IMG/VR virus record: IMGVR_UViG_3300042879_001757
Coordinates: 1-21,663 of that record
Reading direction: 5' to 3' (one strand)
Source of the DNA: a virus
Length of the DNA stretch: 21,663 nucleotides
Shown: piece by piece, positions 7,349 through 11,397 of the stretch
How the letters are laid out: the number at the start of each line of letters is the position of its first letter
How positions within the stretch are numbered: position 1 is the first letter of the stretch
The notes under the pieces: generated by a model
What the model was told of the DNA's origin: nothing
Databases searched by the model: none
The model's input: only the letters and a program-made list of their open reading frames with translations
Made by a program: the position numbers and the translations under genes

Positions 7349-7772
7349 GGCGATGAGGTGGATATCGGTAAAGCAGGAACATCGCGAGGCACAGCACGGC
7401 AAGCACCAGCGCAGCAGTGCGCCACCAATGGTGGACCTTGTTGATCGTCGGGCATGGCACCACGCGGTCCACGGTCACCGTGACGGTGTCCGCCTTGACG
7501 GTGCCGATGACATCCAGCACCACCTTGGCCGTGTCGCAGGGGCTGCCGGTGGGCACCCTCACTATCTGGACCGTCTGCCGGTCGTTGGTGATGGTGATGG
7601 TATCGTGCTGCGTCAGCGTGTCACGGACCATGACTGTATCGGCCGGCACCACCACGGTGATGGTGTCCGTCCGATGCAGCTCAGGGTGCTTGGACAGCAG
7701 CCGTTGCAGGCGGCGCTCCGGTGAGCAGCCTACAAGCAGTACGGACGCGAGGAGGAGGAAGCGGGTTTGCAT
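7341..7772 (-). CDS. Lipoprotein with C-terminal membrane anchor; candidate unimolecular spanin
   Basis: A 143-residue protein. The N-terminus is a lipoprotein signal (MQTRFLLLASVLLVGC, lipobox LVGC with Cys16; Ser at +2 favours the outer membrane by the enteric rule). Residues 35-105 are a beta-rich periplasmic region with repeated DT-V/I-T strands (DTITVVV, DTVMVRD, DTITITN, DTVTVTV). A single hydrophobic helix lies at about 118-135, followed by a short basic tail (YRYPPHRHA). Lipid anchor at one end and transmembrane segment at the other is the topology of u-spanins such as T1 gp11, which connect outer and inner membranes and fuse them in the last step of lysis. The start at 7772 gives the clean signal peptide. 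Function is inferred from topology. Confidence 0.75.
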   Translation of the reverse strand: MQTRFLLLASVLLVGCSPERRLQRLLSKHPELHRTDTITVVVPADTVMVRDTLTQHDTITITNDRQTVQIVRVPTGSPCDTAKVVLDVIGTVKADTVTVTVDRVVPCPTINKVHHWWRTAALVLAVLCLAMFLLYRYPPHRHA

Positions 7773-7903
7773 GCCTCTAAGGTACGGTTGATCTGCTCCT
7801 CTGTCCAACCACGCAGGCGGCGCAGCTCGACCCACGCGCTGAGGTACACCTCGTTGTGGCTGGGTGTGACCTGGGGGCGGACGGTGGACCTGATGCGGAT
7901 CAT
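7730..7903 (-). CDS. Small protein of unknown function
   Basis: A 57-residue protein starting at an ATG that overlaps the HTH gene stop by three bases (ATGA), a clear coupling signal. Its middle (WVELRRLRGWTEEQINRTLE) reads as two helices and could be a small helical DNA- or protein-binding unit; the C-terminus is Ser/Pro/Arg-rich. It overlaps the lipoprotein gene by 43 bases, so its last 14 codons are shared with the signal-peptide region of the next gene in another frame. No family recognised. Confidence 0.55.
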   Translation of the reverse strand: MIRIRSTVRPQVTPSHNEVYLSAWVELRRLRGWTEEQINRTLEACKPASSSSRPYCL

Positions 7904-8082
7904 TGCTGGATGGCTTTGAGGAGTTGCATGGCGGTGGAGTAGTACACGTCGCCATCGCCACGCAGGAAGGTGTGGACGGTGGACTTGGGCGCACCGGAGC
8001 GGCGGACCAGCTCGCCGATGGACCATTTGCGGGCACGCAGCTCGGCCTTGATGGCCTTGCGGAGTTTGGGTGTGGTGTTCAT
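7900..8082 (-). CDS. Small HTH (Cro/C1-type) DNA-binding regulator
   Basis: A 60-residue protein that is essentially one XRE-like helix-turn-helix domain: a first helix KAIKAELRARKW, then SIGELVRRSG and APKSTVHTFLRGDG (about 21-44) as the two HTH helices, then a closing helix. It is Cro-sized, with no dimerisation or cleavage domain. It is the first gene of the leftward operon and lies next to the divergent control region with several palindromes, so it probably controls both operons and itself. A -7 box TAGGTTTG ends only five bases before its ATG, so its mRNA may be almost leaderless. Confidence 0.8.
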   Translation of the reverse strand: MNTTPKLRKAIKAELRARKWSIGELVRRSGAPKSTVHTFLRGDGDVYYSTAMQLLKAIQQ

Positions 8083-8087
8083 GACGG

Positions 8088-8119
8088 CAAACCTACGGCA
8101 GGCCGCACCGACCGTGCAA
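8088..8119 (-). promoter_or_regulatory. Bacteroidota-type promoter for the leftward operon
   Basis: On the - strand, TTG (8119-8117), a 21-base spacer and TAGGTTTG (8095-8088) match the Bacteroidota -33/-7 pattern TTG...TAnnTTTG. The -7 box ends five bases before the HTH gene start codon, so transcription would begin at or next to the ATG. No competing start or other box lies nearer. Confidence 0.65.
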
Positions 8120-8182
8120 GCTATTTTCGTTCGTGGTCGAAAAATGTCACTTTGTGTACAGGAATGTGACGAGTGGTGTACA
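8105..8182. promoter_or_regulatory. Candidate operator cluster between divergent promoters
   Basis: Short symmetric elements crowd this stretch: GCAC-N5-GTGC (8105-8117, inside the leftward promoter spacer), TTTTCG-N8-CGAAAA (8124-8143), and two GTGTACA copies (8154-8160 and 8176-8182, 22 bp apart, i.e. two helical turns) whose TGTACA core is self-complementary. A related GTACA (8210-8214) overlaps the rightward -7 box. Likely sites for the HTH protein encoded next door; which element is the real operator is not known. Confidence 0.45.
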
Positions 8183-8188
8183 TTGGTG

Positions 8189-8218
8189 TTGCACCGTGTC
8201 CGGTTCGCCGTACATTTG
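8189..8218 (+). promoter_or_regulatory. Bacteroidota-type promoter for the rightward early operon
   Basis: TTG (8189-8191), a 19-base spacer and TACATTTG (8211-8218) fit the Bacteroidota -33 and -7 consensus well. Transcription would start near 8223-8225, leaving about 15 bases of leader before the ATG at 8239. The leader is A/C-rich without a Shine-Dalgarno sequence, as usual in this phylum. Confidence 0.75.
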
Positions 8219-8238
8219 GGCCATCAACGAACAACGCC

Positions 8239-8484
8239 ATGTACGCCAGCATCAACATCAAGACAGGGGACATCGAACTCGCAGTCTGGAACAACCACAC
8301 CGACGACGAGATGATTGTCACCACCGCCAACCTGCACGACATTACCAGCCAGCCGGTCGAGGATGGCAGCCCGCGCCGCTGGTGCGAGATGCCTGAGGAC
8401 CTGATGCGTGAGCATGTGGAGACCGTGCTCGACTGCAAGGCATCAGACATGGGCTACACCCTCCGCGAGTTCTACTGGTTCTAA
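8239..8484 (+). CDS. Small early protein of unknown function
   Basis: An 81-residue acidic protein, first gene of the rightward early operon. The ATG at 8239 is chosen because it lies about 15 bases after the predicted transcription start; an in-frame upstream start at 8173 would lie before the promoter. The N-terminal half reads as beta strands (ASINIKTGDIELAVW); the C-terminal half is helical and Asp/Glu-rich (MPEDLMREHVETVLD), ending in REFYWF. First-gene position and acidity fit a host-takeover or DNA-mimic-like protein, but that is conjecture. Confidence 0.7.
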   Translation: MYASINIKTGDIELAVWNNHTDDEMIVTTANLHDITSQPVEDGSPRRWCEMPEDLMREHVETVLDCKASDMGYTLREFYWF

Positions 8485-8504
8485 CCATCAACACCACCAT
8501 CAAT

Positions 8505-8741
8505 ATGGAACGCTTTGACTACCTCTGGGCCACCTTCGTTCAACGCGTGAGCGATGCCCGCACGACCAACGACCGGAAGGCGATGCTGGCTCTGCGCCTC
8601 GCTGATGCCCTCGACCGCCTCGACATTCTTGCCCGCTCTGCACAGAGCTTCCGCAACGCAGGCTGCAGCATCCCTGAGCGGAACCGCCGCAACTACCGCC
8701 TGACCAAGATCCGCATCAACCTCCTCCTCGATAACATCTAA
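8505..8741 (+). CDS. Small helical protein of unknown function
   Basis: A 78-residue, largely alpha-helical basic protein. Its C-terminal part (NYRLTKIRINLLLDN, about 63-77) resembles the end region of the next gene product (NNWRVTRIKLTETEAKL), so the two may be diverged paralogues. No family recognised. The A/C-rich gap before it (8485-8504) has no terminator or promoter, in keeping with one early operon. Confidence 0.7.
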   Translation: MERFDYLWATFVQRVSDARTTNDRKAMLALRLADALDRLDILARSAQSFRNAGCSIPERNRRNYRLTKIRINLLLDNI

Positions 8742-8747
8742 CCAGCC

Positions 8748-9035
8748 ATGAGCATGACCAAGAACTCCCAAGCTTACCAGGACTACTTCGCAGAGCGCGA
8801 CTATGACCTGGAGTACCGCGAGCATGCCTACCTCGCCGAGCGCAACTACCTTGAGCACCTGCGCAGCAGGCTCATCGAGGACCTCAAGCTGTACGGCGAC
8901 CACATGATGCAGAGCCTCACCATCGGCGAGAGCGACCGCATCAGCACCAACAACTGGCGGGTGACCCGCATCAAACTGACCGAAACCGAGGCGAAGCTCG
9001 CGGCCCTCAACGGCGAGCGCAATATCAACAAGTAG
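8748..9035 (+). CDS. Small acidic helical protein of unknown function
   Basis: A 95-residue protein, helical and rich in Glu, Arg and Tyr in its first half (YFAERDYDLEYREHAYLAE), ending in TEAKLAALNGERNINK. It may start at 8748 or at the in-frame ATG 8754. The last 17 codons plus both TAG stops and the start of the next gene are duplicated 596 bases downstream (9581-9641), so the two-gene cassette behind it was added next to its 3' end. The C-terminus shows similarity to the preceding gene product. Confidence 0.7.
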   Translation: MSMTKNSQAYQDYFAERDYDLEYREHAYLAERNYLEHLRSRLIEDLKLYGDHMMQSLTIGESDRISTNNWRVTRIKLTETEAKLAALNGERNINK

Positions 9036-9045
9036 TAGACATGGA
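8985..9045 (+). repeat. Left copy of the 61-bp direct repeat flanking the Gly-X cassette
   Basis: This segment covers the last codons and two tandem TAG stops of the 95-residue gene and the first five bases of the next gene. It matches 9581-9641 at 60 of 61 positions; the single difference is T at 9023 against A at 9619. Identity ends abruptly on both sides. Confidence 0.95.
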
Positions 9046-9334
9046 CAAGAGCATTCTGACAATTGATGGCATGGAATACGTCCGCAAAGATGCGCAGGCT
9101 ATCGGTGATGTGCGTATCATCGTTGCCGACCGTGGATGGGTGTTCGTTGGCAACTGCCACGACAATGACGACGGTAGCGTGACAATCACCAACTGCCGCA
9201 ACATCCGCTTGTGGGGGACTACACAAGGACTTGGTGAGCTTGTGAATGGGCCGCTTCAAGACACCAAGCACGATGCTTATGGAACCGTTCGATGCACGCC
9301 AATCGTGACAATTGCAGTCAATAAAGGATGGTGA
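9041..9334 (+). CDS. Small phage protein with the 'RLWGTTQGLGEL' signature (DUF6948-like)
   Basis: A 97-residue soluble protein. After beta strands with a DRGWVFVGNC segment (about 30-39) comes NCRNIRLWGTTQGLGEL (51-67) and a C-terminal strand TPIVTIAVNKGW. The motif order 'strand, IRxWGTTxGLGEL, xGP, C-terminal strand' is one I know from many small phage and bacterial proteins of unknown function (Pfam DUF6948, name from memory). It is the first gene of a cassette enclosed by the 61-bp direct repeat, and its stop overlaps the start of the Gly-X repeat gene by one base (TGATG). Members of this family are often encoded beside such Gly-rich repeat proteins, so the two may work together. Confidence 0.75.
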   Translation: MDKSILTIDGMEYVRKDAQAIGDVRIIVADRGWVFVGNCHDNDDGSVTITNCRNIRLWGTTQGLGELVNGPLQDTKHDAYGTVRCTPIVTIAVNKGW

Positions 9335-9576
9335 TGGATAAATACATCCTTTTGCTCGGCAACGGCGACGGCACCGGCTACGCCTACGGCTACGGCGACG
9401 GCACCGGCTACGGCTACGGCGACGGCTACGGCTACGGTGACGGCAACGGCTACGGCGAGGGTGACGGCTTCGGCAACGGCGACGGCACCGGCACCGGCTA
9501 CGGCACCGGCGACGGCGACGGCTACGGCGACGGCACCGGCGACGGCTACGGCTTCGGCGAAGGCACCGGCTATTGA
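9334..9576 (+). CDS. Gly-X dipeptide repeat protein
   Basis: An 80-residue protein: an eight-residue hydrophobic head (MDKYILLL) and then 36 consecutive dipeptides, 35 with Gly first (one Ala) and the second residue drawn mainly from Tyr, Asp, Thr, Asn, Glu and Phe. There is no Lys, Arg or Cys in the repeat, so it is acidic and tyrosine-rich, likely disordered or able to self-associate. The start at 9334 overlaps the previous stop (TGATG); an in-frame ATG lies at 9328. The DNA is a degenerate GGC-NAC hexanucleotide repeat, so the length can change by six bases without loss of frame. Function unknown. Confidence 0.75.
   Translation: MDKYILLLGNGDGTGYAYGYGDGTGYGYGDGYGYGDGNGYGEGDGFGNGDGTGTGYGTGDGDGYGDGTGDGYGFGEGTGY
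9361..9573 (+). repeat. Degenerate GGC-NAC hexanucleotide repeat
   Basis: About 35 head-to-tail six-base units of the type GGCGAC, GGCTAC, GGCACC, GGCAAC and GGCTTC encode the Gly-X protein. Longer blocks such as GGCGACGGCACCGGCTAC recur, which points to growth by slippage or unequal recombination. All three forward frames are largely open through the repeat, which creates spurious long reading frames on both strands. Confidence 0.95.
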
Positions 9577-9580
9577 TAAC

Positions 9581-9641
9581 ACCGAGGCGAAGCTCGCGGC
9601 CCTCAACGGCGAGCGCAAAATCAACAAGTAGTAGACATGGA
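9581..9641 (+). repeat. Right copy of the 61-bp direct repeat flanking the Gly-X cassette
   Basis: It matches 8985-9045 at 60 of 61 positions. Here the segment is a remnant: the codons for TEAKLAALNGERKINK no longer belong to a plausible gene, but the two TAGs and ATGGA are kept, so the ssDNA-binding protein gene retains the same start context (five bases after the last TAG). This copy probably marks the original junction and the left copy the duplicate, or the reverse. Confidence 0.95.
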
Positions 9642-10104
9642 GAACAAGAAGCAACTGGAGGAGATGACGCTCAAGAACGTGAGTGTCAAGTGGGCCAAGG
9701 TCCACGAGCCGGGCAAAGCCTACGAGGACACCGCGCCGAAGGAATGGAGCATCAACTGCTACGTCAACGACGAGGACCGCGATGCGCTGATGGCACGCGG
9801 ATGCAACCCGAAGGAGGACAAGGACGGCAATGAGTACTTCATCGCCAAGCGCAGCACGGTCACCAAGGCTGGTGCCCAGACGACGCCACCCATCGTGGTG
9901 GATGCCAAGAAGGCCGTCTTCACCGACGAGGTCGGCAACGGGTCCGTCTGCAATGTGGCGGTGACGCTCATCCCGTGGGCCAAGAACAAGCGCACCGGCG
10001 TGAAGCTGTACCTGCGCGGTGTGCAGGTGCTGACGCATGTGCCACACAGCAAGGGCGGTGCCGACGTGTTCGACGCCGTGCCGATGGACGGGGACGTGTT
10101 CTAA
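9637..10104 (+). CDS. Single-stranded DNA-binding protein (T7 gp2.5/DUF2815-like)
   Basis: A 155-residue protein that would coat ssDNA during phage replication and recombination. It fits the gp2.5/DUF2815 pattern: an opening strand LKNVSVKWAKVHEPG, EWSINCYV, a middle with KRSTVTKAGAQTTPP, then GNGSVCNVAVTLIPWAKNKRTGVKLYLRGVQVL (about 92-131), and an acidic tail ending in Asp-Gly-Asp-Val-Phe. A C-terminal aromatic residue after acidic residues is typical of SSB and gp2.5 tails that contact polymerase and helicase. Downstream replication genes support the role. Assigned from pattern, not from a unique catalytic motif. Confidence 0.75.
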   Translation: MENKKQLEEMTLKNVSVKWAKVHEPGKAYEDTAPKEWSINCYVNDEDRDALMARGCNPKEDKDGNEYFIAKRSTVTKAGAQTTPPIVVDAKKAVFTDEVGNGSVCNVAVTLIPWAKNKRTGVKLYLRGVQVLTHVPHSKGGADVFDAVPMDGDVF

Positions 10105-10106
10105 CG

Positions 10107-10310
10107 ATGGAGCAGGCCACCGACGATATGGTGTGGGGCCTCATCAACAGGCTGCAAGGGGCGGAGGGGTCCAACCTCTCCCCCCGAGCAGTGGCCCGCA
10201 TCCATGAGATCATCACACAATGTCAAACCAATGGCCACCCAGACCGAGGCACGCAGACTGAGCAGGCACGCTGGCTGGCCGATAGAATGTTCAGAGATGA
10301 AGATAAGTGA
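10107..10310 (+). CDS. Small acidic protein of unknown function
   Basis: A 67-residue helical protein starting two bases after the SSB stop. It contains SPRAVARIHEII (about 25-36) and ends in ADRMFRDEDK. No domain recognised. It overlaps the next gene by 14 bases. The tight spacing argues for co-translation with the SSB and the alpha-CTD-like protein; nothing more specific can be supported. Confidence 0.65.
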   Translation: MEQATDDMVWGLINRLQGAEGSNLSPRAVARIHEIITQCQTNGHPDRGTQTEQARWLADRMFRDEDK

Positions 10311-10608
10311 GACCAAGCTGAGCAACCGGACGAAGAACGCCCTGCTGGATGCCGGCATCGAGACGCTGGACGACCTGCCCAGCTACGACGAGCTGAAGCA
10401 AATACGCAACCTTGGTAAGATGTCACTCTACCAGATTGAGGAACTCAAGAAGGAGATGGAGGTCATCCCCGACAAGGTGGACCTGCGTGACTACTTCGCT
10501 GGGCTGGCGATGCAGGCATTGATAGCCGATGGCATGGATGGCTATAGCAACGTGGCGGAGCATGCCTATGCACATGCCGATGCCATGCTCAACGAACGCA
10601 ACCGATGA
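10297..10608 (+). CDS. RNA polymerase alpha-CTD-like helix-hairpin-helix protein
   Basis: A 103-residue protein. Residues 5-55 align with the C-terminal domain of bacterial RNA polymerase alpha: KLSNRTKNALLDAGIETLDD and then QIRNLGKMSLYQIEEL match the first helix and the NLGKxSL hairpin. By alignment with E. coli alpha, the DNA contacts R265, N268, G296 and S299 are kept (R11, N14, G40, S43), while C269 is Ala and K298 is Met. Residues 63-103 (DLRDYFAGLAMQALIA, then AYAHADAML) form a second helical module I know from many small phage proteins. A stand-alone alpha-CTD could occupy UP elements, bind host regulators or redirect host polymerase. The ATG at 10297 is preferred because the homology begins there. 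Confidence 0.75.
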   Translation: MKISETKLSNRTKNALLDAGIETLDDLPSYDELKQIRNLGKMSLYQIEELKKEMEVIPDKVDLRDYFAGLAMQALIADGMDGYSNVAEHAYAHADAMLNERNR

Positions 10609-10817
10609 AGAAGAAGGAACTCTTTGACCACCGTGAGCACCGCTGCTGGATAACTGGCGGAGGCCGCTCCTACAAACCTGAGACACTCTATGGCAAGCAC
10701 ATTGACCGTCAAAAGCAAGTGGCTGGACAAGCCGTGGGAACCGGAACCAGGAAGCAAGCAAGGCCCAGCGATGAGCTACCTGCACGACGGGCAGGTCAAG
10801 CATCTAAGCTGGGCTGA
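10605..10817 (+). CDS. Possible small basic protein, or 5' part of a frameshifted gene
   Basis: A 70-residue frame starts at an ATG overlapping the alpha-CTD gene stop (ATGA), a good coupling signal. Its first half (MKKKELFDHREHRCWITGGG) looks coding; the second half (GTGTRKQARPSDELPARRAG) reads like an off-frame shadow of the Myb-like gene that overlaps it by 128 bases. Either a short overlapping gene, or one original gene broken by a +1 change near the AAAA run at 10711-10714. No family recognised. Confidence 0.35.
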   Translation: MKKKELFDHREHRCWITGGGRSYKPETLYGKHIDRQKQVAGQAVGTGTRKQARPSDELPARRAGQASKLG

Positions 10818-11121
10818 GCTTCAGGCCGGTGAGCGCGTCGGCAGCGAGAGCTACCTCGACTATGCGTTCGGGGCACAGCCGCCATCATCTGGGCGAGGCG
10901 GCTGGGAGCTGTTCGAAAACCGCCCTGGTATCACCGAGGAGGACCGACCGGACGACGACCTGATGGCTAACGGCACACATCGTTGGACCCTTCAAGACAC
11001 CGCCACGCTGATACGCCTTGCCAAGCTACAGGTTGACTGGATGACCATCGCTCTTATCGTCAAGCGGACACCATCCGCTTGCAGGGCAAGATGGAATAAG
11101 CTCGTTCCGGGTTTCCAGTGA
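10690..11121 (+). CDS. Myb/SANT-like DNA-binding protein
   Basis: A 143-residue protein. The C-terminal 46 residues (about 97-142) have the three regularly spaced tryptophans of a Myb/SANT repeat: W99, W117 and W135, each 18 apart, in HRWTLQDTATLIRLAKLQ, DWMTIALIVKRTPSACRARW. This is the pattern of a three-helix Myb unit whose third helix (RTPSACRARWNKL) contacts DNA. The N-terminal 90 residues are Pro/Gly/Glu-rich and without recognised domain. It is the last gene of the early operon; a symmetric AT-rich palindrome follows. Role could be transcription control or DNA tethering. Upstream the same frame opens at 10654, so the true start may lie in a disrupted region. Confidence 0.7.
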   Translation: MASTLTVKSKWLDKPWEPEPGSKQGPAMSYLHDGQVKHLSWAELQAGERVGSESYLDYAFGAQPPSSGRGGWELFENRPGITEEDRPDDDLMANGTHRWTLQDTATLIRLAKLQVDWMTIALIVKRTPSACRARWNKLVPGFQ

Positions 11122-11123
11122 AC

Positions 11124-11156
11124 CTACCCTCCTTCCTCCCTATATATATAGGGTAG
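11124..11156. repeat. Nested palindromes at the end of the early operon
   Basis: CCCTATATATATAGGG (11138-11153) is a perfect 16-base palindrome. CTACCCT (11124-11130) and AGGGTAG (11150-11156) form a second, overlapping inverted repeat, so the two stems exclude each other. No T-run follows. It lies three bases after the Myb-like gene stop. It may slow read-through, bind a protein, or serve as an easily melted site. Confidence 0.6.
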
Positions 11157-11217
11157 TGACCAACTTTCGATGTTGAGCAAAAAACAAGCTTCACAAGCGG
11201 AATAGTGGAATGGACTT

Positions 11218-11263
11218 TATTTTTGGGTCCATGTCGAAAGAGTAGAGAAGTGTTCTAACTTTG
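11218..11263 (+). promoter_or_regulatory. Promoter candidate(s) for the IbrA/EctC/IbrB cassette
   Basis: Two exact matches to the Bacteroidota -7 box lie here: TATTTTTG (11218-11225) and TAACTTTG (11256-11263). Neither has a good TTG at the usual 19-21 base distance, so the -33 element is weak. The second is better placed: a start near 11268 would begin the transcript right at the first hairpin of the structured leader. The stretch is AT-richer than the flanking genes. Confidence 0.5.
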
Positions 11264-11268
11264 CCGGT

Positions 11269-11392
11269 CCATGCAATAGGGCATGGAGGCTGGGTCAGCA
11301 GCCATGAGAAACAACGCCAAACACATCGGCCCTCACGGGCACCTGAAACTCTCTGACCGGGGTGGATGGTGAACGTGGGGGCCGACCTTTTT
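11269..11392 (+). ncRNA. Structured leader RNA with terminator-like 3' hairpin (attenuator or riboswitch candidate)
   Basis: Between the -7 box at 11256 and the IbrA-like ATG at 11398 lie a 6-bp hairpin (CCATGC 11269-11274 with GCATGG 11281-11286), a 5-bp hairpin (GGCTG 11288-11292 with CAGCC 11299-11303), and a long-range perfect 7-bp stem (TCGGCCC 11326-11332 with GGGCCGA 11379-11385) followed within two bases by TTTTT (11388-11392). CATGG 11282-11286 can instead pair with CCATG 11302-11306, so alternative folds exist. The T-run ends five bases before the ATG. This layout fits transcription attenuation or a small terminated RNA. It matches no riboswitch class that I recognise. Confidence 0.45.
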
Positions 11393-11397
11393 GCATC

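Noticed and set aside
9361-9573. CRISPR-like repeated structure
   Set aside because: Units are six bases head to tail with no spacers; it is a coding microsatellite.
9437-9631. Frame in the repeat that ends in TEAKLAALNGERKINK
   Set aside because: Thr-Ala-type repeat translation is an off-frame reading of the Gly-X gene, and the ending is the remnant of the duplicated gene end. No start or coupling signal.
9277-10047. Long - strand reading frame (256 residues) across the Gly-X repeat, full of Ala-Val repeats
   Set aside because: It is the antisense of GGC-NAC repeats, which lack stops in most frames. It runs against three well-supported + strand genes.
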